Source: Cephalotus follicularis (lineage: Eukaryota > Streptophyta > Magnoliopsida > Oxalidales > Cephalotaceae). Taken from it: DNA of 64,000 nt. The notes beneath the pieces are model-generated. The model was not told the DNA's origin. It made no database searches and worked only from the letters and a program-made list of their open reading frames with translations. The position numbers were made by a program, and so were the translations under genes. Within the stretch, counting starts at the first letter, position 1. Each line of letters starts with the position of its first letter. Shown piece by piece: positions 12,300-23,042 of the stretch. The stretch spans positions 248,001-312,000 of the forward strand of contig BDDD01000323.1 in NCBI GenBank assembly GCA_001972305.1, written 5' to 3'.

Positions 12300-13740
12300 G
12301 CATGGCTAGGAGCCATGACTCTGAAATGGATTCCATGTACTCCAACCAGGTTTGGAATTTGGTTGAAGCACACGAAGGCATAGTGCCTATTGGCTGCAAA
12401 TGGATCTTCAAAAAGAAGATGAACGCAGATGAAAAAATCGAGACATATAAAGCTCGATTAGTGGCAAATGGGTATAGACAACGACATTGTGTCGACTATA
12501 CTGAGACATTCTCACATGTCGCCATGCTCGAATCCATTAGGATTTTGCTTGCTATTGTCGCTCATTATGATTATGAGATTTAGCAAATGGATGTCAAGAC
12601 GGCATTTTTAAGTGGGCGTCTTGAAGAGGACATCTATATGTCCCAACCCGAGTGGTATACATCCACAGAGCATCCGCACATGGTGTGCAAGCTCGAACGA
12701 TCCATTTATGGGCTAAAGCAAGCATCTCGTAGCTGGAATCTACGTTTTGATGAGGCTGTCAAAGCTTTTGACTTCAATAAAAATGAAGATGAGCCTTGTG
12801 TTTATCGAAAGTATGATGGGCTTAATATCACTTTCTTAGTGTTGTATGTGGATGACATCCTACTCATTGGGAATAATGTAGAGATGTTACAGTCTGCGAA
12901 AGTATGGATAGCTAAAAACTTTTCTATGAAGGATTTGGGAGAAGCCACCTATATACTGGGTATTAGAATCTACAGGGATAGATCCAATAGGTTGCTTGGG
13001 ATTTTCCAAAGTCAGTACATCAGCAAGGTGCTGAAATGATTTAGCATGGAGAATTCCAAGAGAGGCCTATTTCCAATAGGTGAAGGAATTCTACTTTCTC
13101 GTAAGATGTCTCCACAGACACCTGAAGAGAGAGCACGTATGAGTCAGATGCCTTATGCTTCAGCAGTAGGGCCGATCATGTGCGCAATGTTATGTAATAG
13201 GCCTGATGTTACGCATGCCCTGGGTATGGCAAGCCGATTTCAGTCCAATCCCGATGAGAAGCACTGGGAAGTGGTCAAGAGAATTCTGAAGTAACTTAGG
13301 AGGACTTAGGATATCTTCTCTATATATGGATAAGATAGCGAGTTGGAATTAGAGGGCTATACAAACTCTAGTTTTGACAGTGATCCTGATGATCACAAGT
13401 TAGTCTCTGGGTATGTGTTTGTGCTGAATTGAGGAGCTGTGAGCTGGCGCAGCTCAAAGCAGGAGACTATAGCGGACTCTACTATGGAAGCCAAATATAT
13501 TGCAGCCTCGGATGCCACCAAGGAGGGTGTATGGATGCGTAAGTTCATTACTGAACTAGGAGTTATTCCTACCATCAGTAGTTCGGTTGTAATATATTGT
13601 GACAATGATGGGGCTGTAGCACAAGCCAAGGAACCACGATCTCACCAGCGATCCAAACACATTGAGCAACGCTATCATCTGATCCGAGAGATCATTGGTA
13701 GGGCCGACATTCAGCTTGAGAGAGTCTCCTCATAGGAGAA
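12300..13740 (+). pseudogene. Copia reverse transcriptase and RNase H remains
   Basis: RT begins near 12345 with the copia-type WNLVEA and GCKWIFKKK words, followed by MDVKTAFLSG (about 12588), IYGLKQASRSW (about 12700) and the active-site word YVDDI (about 12845). RNase H follows, with WRSSKQ (about 13440), DSTMEAKYIAA (about 13475) and KHIEQRYH (about 13655). A fossil. Confidence 0.85.
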
Positions 13741-13849
13741 CGTAGCAGATCCACTGACCAAGGCAATGGACACCAGGGCTTTGGAGCATCATCATGGGAC
13801 GATGGGCTTAGGCTATAGGAGTGCATGGCTTGAGGATTAAGTGGGAGAT

Positions 13850-15965
13850 TGTTAGATAGGGTGATCTAACAAGCCATTGGATGGGCTTACGTATCAGACC
13901 TGTCTATGTATATAAACAGTCTTTTTCCATATATATAACACGTGCTATTTTGATTATATTATTATTGGCAATATCACTTGTGTTTTATCACATAATTGAA
14001 GTAATCAAAATTAATCTACATACACTTGTGATGTCAGGACATAAGGTTGGATGCCAAGAATAGAGTTAATGGGAAATTAGTTCCAAGTCATAGGTTCACT
14101 TTGTGGGCATTAGTGAACCAGATAGACTTGCGCGTACATTTCCTGCTCTCGGGGTGGGGATGATGGATTCTCTCACTACCATCTGTGTTGATACACAAAG
14201 ACAAGTACGAGGTGCGCACTAGGAGCATGTATACTAAACTGGACCCGCGTAGGAAACACTATTTGGATAGTCGCTATTCTCGTATCAGTAGTGATTCCTA
14301 CTTGTTGCGGTTGTGTATAAGTGTTGGACACTTAGCGAGTTCATAGAACTCGTCTGATCCTTAGACCTGAGCGACTGCTCTATATTGTATGGAGACTGTT
14401 ATGCTTTGATATCCACCTTACCTAGTTCTTTTGCGGGGCTGGAAATTGGATGGTCTTTGGGTATGATTAAATCTATACGAATATAAGCGAGTGCGCAATA
14501 TGGGATTGTCACACTTGAGTGAAGGTGATCTGCCCTAATTTGGTCTGATTGTACTTTAGACTTATTAAATCATTGGCCAAGGTTTAGGTGGACTAAAAAT
14601 TAGATTTCCGGAGAGTTTACTAAAGGTCCTGTAATGTTAAGATATTTTAGCCACTGAGGTATAATCTAGGGTTGACACGTATCCTTACCCTAAATCGCAG
14701 TCGGGGCCAAGTATGACGAGGGATTATAGTACATGCGAACCGACGACTCAAAAAGTCACACGTTACGACCATGCGTAATAAATTATGAGAAAATTAATTG
14801 GATTAATTTTTCATCATGATAATATTATATATTAGTACGAAAGCATTTTAAATAGGTCTGTGACTATTTAGAATGGCTTAATCGAACCCTGTGGATATTT
14901 CGGTAATTTGTAAACACCACCCAAAATAACCGATATTTTAAAGGGTCCTTACCTGATAATGATATCTTCATAATATGTCGAATATATTAATATCTTGGTG
15001 ACAATTATAAAATCATATATTGGTTAGTTGGATTTTGTGAGTTGTGTCACCATTGGATGTTGACACATGTCACTACCTCACTTGATCTTATCTAATTAAT
15101 ACATGAAGGGACATGTGAATGAGTAGGACTCATTTATGTGATACATTGGCTGATTTCTTAAAGAAAATGACATGTGACATTTTGTGACATGCTATGAGTG
15201 ACATGTGGCATTTTGTTACATGCTATGAGTGACATGTGGCATACATTGAGTGAGTTGGACTCACTTTGTTGTATACAGCAGGCCACAATTGAACTAGCTG
15301 AATACACTCACTAAGCCAGCAGAATTTGGTGTCCAAAAGAGAAAGGAAAAGAGAGCTCTTCCTATGGTTTGAGTTTATCATTCATTTCTACAAGCTTGGA
15401 GCTTGTTTCTCTCTTGATTCCCTTCTTTGATTTTGATTACCAAGTTTGGAGCTACCTATGGTGGATTGAATTGATGATATTTGTCAATTCTAATGCTCCC
15501 TTTGTTAGCACATAGAAACCAGAAAATTCACTAGGGTTTCTAATAGAAGGGAGACTGGTTTTCTTGGAGAAGAAGGCAGCAGTTTTCGAGAAGAAGAACA
15601 AGGGGCTGCTGAAATTTTAAGGCTTGGAGCAGAAGATATATGCATCTTGGAGGTGAAAGGAAGCTTGGAGGAATCAAGAGGAGTCTTTCCAAGCTTGTAC
15701 CGGCAAAGAGAAGGAGCCACCAAGTTTGGTATAGCCTCCTATCACTCTCTTTGTAGGTAGTTATTCACATAAGCATGCATACGTGATGCAAATTTACTTA
15801 TGAGTTGATGTGGGTGTTCCTTAGACTTGTAAATGTTAGAATTGGACCTGTTTTAATTGTGGTATTGAGGGGTTTAACTTCCACTGCAAACCAGAAAATT
15901 AAAATTGCACCTATTAACACCCTAAGTCCGTTTCCAATGCCGGGATTATATATCGATTCCCAACA
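13850..15965 (+). repeat. 3' LTR of the copia relic
   Basis: Starts TGTTAGATAGGG right after the polypurine tract and ends CCCAACA, about 2.1 kb. TGTTAGAT...ATCTAACA forms a short inverted repeat at the start. The next five bases, TACCC (15966-15970), would be the target duplication, but the partner side is not in view. Confidence 0.7.
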
Positions 15966-17571
15966 TACCCCTGAGAAGCTTTGTACCTAGCTACTGCGAT
16001 CTCTTCCATCCTTGCAAACTCCTCCATTTTTGCCGAAAGCTCTGCTCACAACTCGTCCTTCTCTCTTCCTTTCTCTGCCCCAAGCTCTTCCTTCTCCCTC
16101 TCTTTCTCGGCTAGCAGATCTTCTTTAAGATTTCTCTTCTAGGCCTTCTCTTCTTCAAGTCACTCCTTCCAAGCCGTTTGACTCGCATCCGCCTCTCGCA
16201 ACGCCGAAGAGCTTCGGTCCAGATGAAGGGCGGCATTGGTTAAATAAATCAAAAGTTGAAAAATGGTTGCATGAGTTAAATGCTTGAAAGTTGATGGAAT
16301 ATTAGAATACTTCAAAACCCATCATACCTATGCAAGTGAGTCAAAAGTCATGCATGAGAGGTTCTCACTTATGAGAATCTCCAAAAGAGTCCTATCCCGA
16401 GGAGACAGCCTACTTACAAAGAACTCCCTCACTGTTCTGTGACTTCCGACCATGGAATCACAAGCCGTCAGGCTCCAGTCAGGAGAGTGGATCTGTTCCT
16501 TGAAGGAATGCACCTCCGTATGATGAGCCTTAGCACGAAGGCCTTGTACTACCTCAGGAACCTCCATCTCAACCACACCAATGGGGGCAAAGTTGTTCGC
16601 ACCTTTACTTTTTTTACCTCTTCCCTCTGGGTTTTTCTTCTTATTCTTCATCGCGACAATCAGCAAATCCACATTGATACCGTCCATGTTTGCAAGATAA
16701 AACTTGACCAAATCAAAATGGTTCAAGGTGACGATAAGCTAACCAAAACAAGAGACAACTTACCACCATGAGGAGACACAATATCGGGTGACTTAATAGT
16801 CAAGTCACTAAACCTAAAAGGTCCACCTCTGACCAAAGTTACATAAGCTGCCTTTTCATCCAAAGGCAGGATAGGCCAATCATTCCTCAGTACCCTATAG
16901 TCACTCCAGTGAATACTGCATTCCCAGCCTCTCCCTTTCTCCATAAAAAAAAAACCTTTCCTTCCAACCATGAACGGAAAAAAACAACCCCCCAATAATT
17001 TGCACCTTCGGCCGATGTCCAAATACGAACCAACTTAGATCACTTGGAAGACTTTTCATAACAAAAAATTTCCTAAAAAGATTGAGTGTTGGAATATGAC
17101 CAATGACGCAAATGTAGGTCCAAAAACCCATAATAACGCGCCACAAGTTAGGGACGATTTACTACGTAATACCTTAAGACCTCGATAATAAAATGGTGAA
17201 AAGGAAGTCCAAACTTGACCTCAAGGCTATCCGAATACAGACATAATTTGTCACTCCTAAGACATGGCCTACTCGTTATCGACTCGTTAGAGAGTCTAAT
17301 ACTCTTGGGAATTTGGTATTTAACCCTGAGGTCTTCTAGCGCCTCATCATCAAGGCTACTATGAATATAAAGAGCATCCAATTCGGCCATAGACATCGCC
17401 CTATGGACAACAATCGGATTATCGTGCAAAAAACCTTGCCTAAAATCATTAGAGTAGCAATCCATAAACATAAACTACAGCTAAGAAAAATAGAATTTAG
17501 GATAAAAAAAAAGTGTAAGAAAAACACTTACTTGTTCCAAAAATTCAAGATTAGAAAGAAAGGATGATGAA
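15966..17571 (-). pseudogene. Antisense ORF remains, PF04195-like
   Basis: Minus-strand coding remains similar in layout to the plant family named putative gypsy-type transposon (Transposase_28, PF04195). An N-terminal part reads KYQIPKSIRL followed by FGLPFHHFIIEVLRYY, then WRVIMGFWTYI, the usual pattern of G-L-P-hydrophobic followed by P-x-x-W-x-x-hydrophobic-G-F. A charged Glu/Lys/Arg-rich coiled-coil-like tail is at about 15990-16250. The ORF at 57483 has the same pattern. A fossil with several breaks; its end is cut by the copia insertion. Confidence 0.6.
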
Positions 17572-17724
17572 GAACAAGTGAAGAAGAGGCAAAAACTCCA
17601 AACTTTGATCCAAGGGAAGCTAAAATCTCCAAAGAATCTTGTTCTTCCAAACTTTCTTCCCCAGAGAGAACTTGAAGTGTGAAATGTAGAAATGAAGAAG
17701 TATGAAAATGAAAGAAAGAAACCC

Positions 17725-17733
17725 CTTATATAG
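17725..17733 (-). promoter_or_regulatory. Antisense TATA box
   Basis: CTATATAAG on the minus strand lies about 150 bp before the start of the antisense ORF and suggests a promoter separate from the LTR. Confidence 0.5.
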
Positions 17734-17874
17734 TAAAATGAATGGTTGGATTTCTTCCACGTGGCAGCATCCTATTCAACCGTATATTTTACCTAAAAAA
17801 GCGCTCCAATAGTACAATTTAGTGGCAAAAGCCATCCAAAAACATAAGAAGTCGAGTTAGAAAACTTGTATCAA

Positions 17875-18320
17875 TAGAACTTTGGAGGAATACCCACCAT
17901 TGAAGACAAGCCTACTAAAGGCAAGGTTCGAAAACCTTGCTTCACATGCTCGATAGAACTTCAGAGGAATACCTACCTCCGAAGACAAGTCTACTAAAGG
18001 CAAGGTTAACTTCGGAGAAATACCCACCTACGCAGACAAGATTACTAAGGCAAGGTTCGAAACCCTTGCCTCATAGGGTCGATAGAACTTCAGAGGAAAA
18101 CCCACCTCCGAAGACAAGCCTACTAAAGGCAAGGTTCAAAAACCTTGCCTCACGGGCTTGATAGAACTTCGGAGGAATACCCACCTCTGAAGACAAGCCT
18201 ATTAAATGCAAGGTTCAAAAATATTTCCTCAAAGGCTCAATAGAACTTCGGAGGAATACCTAACTCCAGAGACAAGACTACTAAAGGCAAGGCTCAAAAT
18301 CTTGCCTCACAAGCATACTC
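17875..18320 (+). repeat. 79-bp tandem array, about six units
   Basis: Units begin TAGAACTTC(G/A)GAGGAA and contain GACAAGCCTACTAAAGGCAAGGT. Starts at 17875, 17954, about 18005 (after a shortened unit), 18083, 18162 and 18241 give a spacing of 78-79 bp. Each unit contains the inverted pairs TTCGGAGG/CCTCCGAA and GGCAAGGTT/AACCTTGCC. Confidence 0.85.
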
Positions 18321-18364
18321 TTGAGTTCTACCCAGTACTCGTAAATACACCATGATATGCCCCA

Positions 18365-18760
18365 AGCTATGCAAGGTGCCCACGAAGGCACCTTTCCTCT
18401 GAGCTAGAGGGCAACGAGGTGACCCCCCATGCTAGGTGAAGTGCCCACGAGGACACCCCCAGCAAACAAGAGGGCTCCATGGTGCCTTCCCAAGCTTAGG
18501 GTGGCTCCCAGGAGAGCACCACCCTTGAGCAGGAGAGCACCACGTTGCCCTCCCAAGCTTGGGATGATGCCCAGAATGGTGCTAGTGCCTTCCTGAGCCA
18601 GTCGCCCAGCAAATTGGAGGGCACAGGGCATCCAGCTAACCTGGAAATCCAACGAACTAGAGGGCACCTCATTGGGCGCTCAACCAAGCTGGCCGCCTGA
18701 CAAACATGAGGGGTCCGAGTTGCCCTCCCAAGCTAGGCTAGGTGCCCACAAGGGAACCTC
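18365..18760 (+). repeat. Degenerate GC-rich tandem region
   Basis: Imperfect units of about 60-70 bp repeat words such as GTGCCCACGA(A/G)G, GAGGGCA and CTCCCAAGCTTGGG. It lies next to the 79-bp array and continues the repeat-rich 3' part of the Tat-like element. Confidence 0.55.
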
Positions 18761-19261
18761 CCCAACCCTTTGATTAGATGGATTAGAGCCACGTCATGGA
18801 GATTTGAGACCAATGGAGGGATCTACCGACACTGCCAAACTCAGCCAAGTAAACAGTGTCATGAACTATTGTCGAAGAATGCCACACGCACCGGTGACAT
18901 AATCCTAGGATTGACCACTCAGATTCGTGGACTACGCTGACAATCACACCATGGGACCACCACAAGACGAACCTACGGACAATGGCGAGTCTAGCCCTGA
19001 AGACGGTGTCGTCAAACAACGTTGGAGCTCACAGCACAGGCCACACGCGCTGGAGTTCATGGTGACCTTCGTCCTAGACGAGTCAAATGTAAACTCTGAC
19101 GTCAACGCCACGTCAACGCTGACATTAGCACTATGTCAGCAAATTGCCACGTCATAAAAATTTTTGAACAACTATACCAACATAATTTTGACATCCTGAG
19201 TCCATTTTTTAGCACCGATTGATGAAATTCTACTTCCATAAAGCTTTAAAAGCTTAGGGAG

Positions 19262-19736
19262 ANTCACCACTGGAGATCAGAACACGTGGCCACTACCTGC
19301 CGGGTATCAACTAGAATTCTAGTAGGATTACGACTCCGATTTGGATAATATAGAATCCTTATCAAAGGCTATCTCAATCCTCAATCAGGACTACTATAGA
19401 ATCCTAATAAGGAATAACCTTATTCGACAGGCCTAATCTATCCCGTATCGGATCATATTAGGGAGTTCAAATATGGCTCTATCTACGAGTCCTTCTAGGA
19501 CTCTACCAATAAAGATATACTATGAGTTAGTCACCTATCACCATAAATAATAAGGGGACCTCCAGGTATGATGATCTCTCTCTTTATTTACGTTCTCCCT
19601 GATTTTACCTTGCTCTTTTTCTTACTTGAGCATTAGAGTATCCCTCGGAGCCAACTTTGGTCACTCTTCACTTTCTTTCCTTTGCAGGTTATTCGAATCA
19701 ACAGTTGCTAGTGATTCACAAAATTTTGCAGCAACA
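19262..19736 (+). repeat. Probable 3' LTR of the Tat-like element
   Basis: The end (about 19630-19736) has the CTTGAGCATTAGAGTATCCC, CCAACTTTGG and TTTGCAGG words typical of Tat/Ogre LTR ends and closes at GCAACA. The start is placed near 19262 by its position after a purine-rich stretch and by a faint likeness (ACACGTGGCC) to the LTR start at 56845. The start is uncertain; one base (19263) is N. Confidence 0.45.
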
Positions 19737-20260
19737 ATAATCAATATATGTGGTTGCTTTAGATTATTGTAGGTGTCTTTCTATGTTCACTACAAAAAAA
19801 CTAGCCAACGACGATGGCAGTTTGCGAGGGCACTTACTCTGCTCACCGTTAACTAATTTCCCTGATTTTATTTTAAAAAAGCGACATGGCTAGGGCACTT
19901 AATTCCCTCGTCATGCCCTCGCCCCATGTAACCCTACATTACCAGCTTCCCTTCCATTTTTTTTCTTTCACGGCCGTACTACATCGTTTTCTCCATTTTT
20001 ACCAAAATTGTTGCAGATCACCGCACGCACCACACCTTCACTCCATCGCTAGTTCGTGGAGCACAGAGCACTTTCACTCCACCGCACGCAGCTCCGCACG
20101 TACACACCGCCACGAAGCCTATCGCGCCACGCTCCACCGCACCCATAGCACCTCTCACAGACTGCCGCTCACCAACGCACACACCGTGTAGCCGAATCTG
20201 CTCCTCTCTTCCATCAGGTTTTTTTTTAATTTAATGTTATTTAATTTAATTTTTTATTAG

Positions 20261-20261
<1 letters not shown>

Positions 20262-20302
<41 letters not shown>
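20262..20302. repeat. (AT)n(GT)n microsatellite
   Basis: A run of about seven AT followed by about fourteen GT inside the CACTA leader. Confidence 0.95.
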
Positions 20303-20307
<5 letters not shown>

Positions 20308-21003
20308 CAGTTTATTGTAACAATTGATTTGGTAATTTGTTTTAGATATTCGATTCTTCTAGGTTTATTAAAACATGCGTTTATATTCATGGTATACTGC
20401 ATAATGCTGGAATAAATAGATGAGAAGTGAATACATGCTCGAATCATATAAATAAAGTATTATTGAAGTATCTTTTTTTAAAAGTATTATTCAATTATCT
20501 TGTAGCTTTTATATTAAAATGAAAGTTTGATGATTGATCATGTTTAAATTTATTGTATAGTTTAGTTACCTATTATGATTAAAGTCAAGAGAAACCTTAG
20601 ATTCCCGTTCATGATTCGTTCAATAGGGGTGAATCATGAATTGTCCAATTTGGACAGTTCTCGCATACATACATCCACTGTAAGATATATCGTGACTTTG
20701 CGTATATAGTTTTTTTCAAGAAAGTTTCGATTACACTCTTTAAACATGCTCCATGGATGCATAATTAAACCGATTAAATCAGTTCAATTCGTGTATTTGA
20801 GGAACTGTGGGGAGATGCTGCCGAAATTTTCTCGGAGTGAACTATGTATGTAGGATAAAGATATTAGTGGAGGTACGTAGTCGGGAATGGGACAGGGCCA
20901 TACCTTTTAGAGTTAAGTGGTGAGATACACTTCGGAGAATGCATTTTGAAAAAAGAATACTTGAATATAACAACCTTCTACCCTACTTGTAGAAAAAATA
21001 TCT

Positions 21004-21279
21004 GTGGACAGGAGTTGGATACGTAAGCGGGTTGTCTGGGGATTACTAGCAGAGGAATTTAATAGGGGTGTGTTCGGTTTTCTAGATTTTTCATTCTTAA
21101 ACGGAGAGTTTGTCTGGAATAGTAAGATAAAATGTCTTTACAACCGTTGTAAGTTAAGGGCATTTGGAACTCGATATGAGGTGCGATTACATTTATTGAA
21201 GAACTGTTTCACCCTCGATTACACGTTGTGGGATCAACATGGAGAAAGGAAGGAAAGCTGTCAGGCTGCAGTAGAGTAG
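21004..21279 (+). pseudogene. CACTA transposase-associated domain
   Basis: Begins MDRSWI and matches the pattern of the transposase-associated domain (PF13963) found at the N-terminus of plant CACTA transposases: Asp-Arg-Ser-Trp start, GVFGFLDF, a pair of spaced Cys (KCLYNRC), an HLLKNCFTLDYTLWDQHGE segment ending in the usual W-x-x-HGE. It is about 90 codons long. It ends in a stop 42 bases before the next open stretch and in a different arrangement from intact elements, where this domain and Tnp2 lie in one protein, so an intron or decay separates them. Confidence 0.75.
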
Positions 21280-21321
21280 TCAATCCCCTCGGGTCCTAGG
21301 AATCCTTTTGTTGATCTCGTA

Positions 21322-22192
21322 ATGGATGTTAGGGGGTTCGAGTTTGATACTTGTGAAGATGACGAGCCGACCGATAAACTTTCGAATCCCAATGCAAAGA
21401 AGTTCTATGACTTGCTTAAGGATGCAAATGAACCGCTGTGGAATGGCTGTAAAAAACACACCAAGCTGTCTATGATGACGCGACTCATGAATGTCAAGTC
21501 CAAGTCTGGGATACCTAACGAAGGGGCCGAGGAAATTCTTCAGATAGTTAAAAGTGGAATGCCTGAGGACGAGAAGTTTCCGGAGTCTTATTGTAAGCTA
21601 AAACATATTATGAAGATATTGGGATTAGGCAACAAAAAGATAGATGCATGCATCAATGATTGTATGTTGTATTACGGGGAGCATAAGTGTGCTACAGAGT
21701 GTGCAACATGTAATCATCCTAGATTCAAACCTAGTGGTAGGGGAAAGAGAAAGAAACAGGTACCTTACAATGTTTTGAGTCACTTTCCAGTGGCACCAAG
21801 ACTTCAGAGGTTGTTTCAATCAGATAAAACATCTGCTGATATGAGGTGCCATAGTAAGAAGAGGAAGGATAACGACGGTGACAAAGTGGGAATGGTAAAC
21901 CGGGTTGACGGTGAAGTTTGGAAGCACTTTAATATTACTTTTCCATCTTTTGCTACAGAGGTTGCAATGTTAGAATAGGATTAGCAACGAACAGGTTTTG
22001 TCCTTTTGGGGTAAGTAGTAGTGTTTACTCTTGCTGGCCTGTTTTTGTTTTCTCATACAATCTTCCACCTTGGTTATGTATGAAGAATTCATTCATGTTC
22101 TTGTCCTTGATTATACCTGGACAAAAATCCCAGGGAAAGATATTGATGTGTTTCTGTGTCCACTTGTCAACAAGTTAATCAACAGTACTGCA
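21322..22192 (+). pseudogene. CACTA Tnp2-like transposase, N-terminal part
   Basis: The first 218 codons carry the standard Tnp2 sequence pattern: KFYDLL, LWNGCKKHTKLSMM, a Leu/Lys-rich stretch, then KIDACINDCMLYYGEH and a CATCNHPRFK zinc-binding-like word. After the stop at about 21978 recognisable Tnp2 sequence continues in shifted frames: a CPFG-x-SSSVYS-x-WPV word, YNLPPWLCMK near 22055-22085, and IPGKDIDVFLCPLV near 22125-22175. At least two breaks are therefore present, and the DDE catalytic region would lie beyond the gypsy junction. Not functional. Confidence 0.85.
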
Positions 22193-22210
22193 AGAGGCTT
22201 TTGGTACTCA

Positions 22211-23006
22211 GCTTAACTTTAGCACAGCTTTTCATCCCCAGACTGATGGACAGTTTGAGAGGACCATTCAGACTCTGGAAGACATGCTACGAGCATGTGT
22301 TTTAGATTGGGGAGGTAGTTGGGAAGACCATCTACCGTTGGTGGAGTTCTCGTACAACAACAGTTTTCATGTCAGTATTGGAATGGAACCATTCGAAGCT
22401 CTCTATGGACAGAAATGCAGAACCCCGATCTGTTGGTTTGAAGTGGGTGAACAGAGTCTGGTGGGACCTAAGCTTATGCAAGACACAACTGAGAAAGCAA
22501 AAGTTATCCGGGAAAGACTCCGTACAGCACAAAGCTGACAGAATAGCTATGCAGACCACCACAGGCGAAAGATGGAGTTCGTTGTGGGTGATCATGTATT
22601 CCTTAAAGTCTCTTCGACTAAAGAAATTATGAGGTTCAGCAAGAAAGGGAAATTAGCCCCTAGATTTATAGGACCTTTTGAGATCCTTGAGAGAGTGGGT
22701 GCTGTTGCTTATCGACTTGCCTTACCACCCAGCCTGGAAGATGTGCACAATGTGTTTCATATTTTGATGCTACAGAAGTATCATCCTGACCCTTCTCATG
22801 TATTGCAATGGGAATTATTGGAGTTGAGATCGGATTTGAGTTTCGAAGAGATACCTGTCTAGATTCTTGACTGACAAATTAAGCAGCTAAGGAGCAAAAC
22901 CATTTGATTAGTGAAAGTTTTGTGGCAATACCACGGAGTGGAAGAAGCTACTTGGGAAAGAGAAGATGATATGCAGACTAAATACCCCCACTTATTCACA
23001 TCCTAG
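22211..23006 (+). pseudogene. Gypsy integrase C-terminal and chromodomain-like remains
   Basis: Words include [54 protein letters not shown] and, at the end, a chromodomain-like [14 protein letters not shown]. These are standard for Ty3/gypsy chromovirus integrase tails. A fossil with a few breaks. Confidence 0.85.
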
Positions 23007-23032
23007 GAAATATCGGGACGAGAATTCTGTAA

Positions 23033-23042
23033 GGAGGGGGGA
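23033..23042 (+). other. Polypurine tract
   Basis: A GGAGGGGGGA-like purine run immediately before TGTAAGAGCCC fixes the start of the 3' LTR. The complementary run TCCTCCCCTCC lies at 60914-60924 beside the minus-strand copy. Confidence 0.75.

Larger units (their letters stand above)
9811..15965 (+). mobile_element. Ty1/copia element, internal region and 3' LTR, broken
   Basis: Domain order gag, protease, integrase, reverse transcriptase, RNase H identifies Ty1/copia (integrase before RT). A purine-rich tract AAGTGGGAGA (13840-13849) precedes the 3' LTR. No matching 5' LTR is seen in the window. There are many breaks along the coding region, so this is an old inactive copy. It ends inside the antisense ORF of the Tat-like element to its right. 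Confidence 0.85.
15966..19736 (+). mobile_element. Tat-like Ty3/gypsy element, 3' part only, broken
   Basis: From left to right: an antisense ORF (minus strand), its antisense TATA box, tandem arrays, then a plus-strand LTR whose end contains words close to CTTGAGCATTAGAGTATCCC and TTTGCAGG. Tat-lineage elements of plants are known to carry extra ORFs, often antisense, between pol and the 3' LTR, and tandem repeats in the same place. The layout matches this, and a mirror-image second case lies at 55907-58157. The copia relic interrupts the left side. Pol is not seen. Confidence 0.6.
19788..22192 (+). mobile_element. CACTA (En/Spm, CMC) transposon, left part
   Basis: Begins with CACTACAAAAAAAC, the hallmark CACTA terminus, just after a possible 3-bp target duplication GTT. 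A long AT-rich non-coding leader (about 19810-21000) comes next, then two transposase parts in the same direction. The element is cut at about 22193 by a 5'-truncated gypsy element, and no second CACTA terminus is found, so the catalytic part of the transposase and the 3' end are missing here. Confidence 0.88.

Noticed and set aside
13850-15965. Pairing the copia 3' LTR with sequence at 1-273 plus 7918-9100 as its 5' LTR
   Set aside because: The two do not resemble each other in any stretch I could find, so the 5' LTR is left unassigned.
19886-20191. 101-codon frame near the CACTA terminus
   Set aside because: Ser/His-rich with no domain, located in the non-coding leader of the CACTA element.
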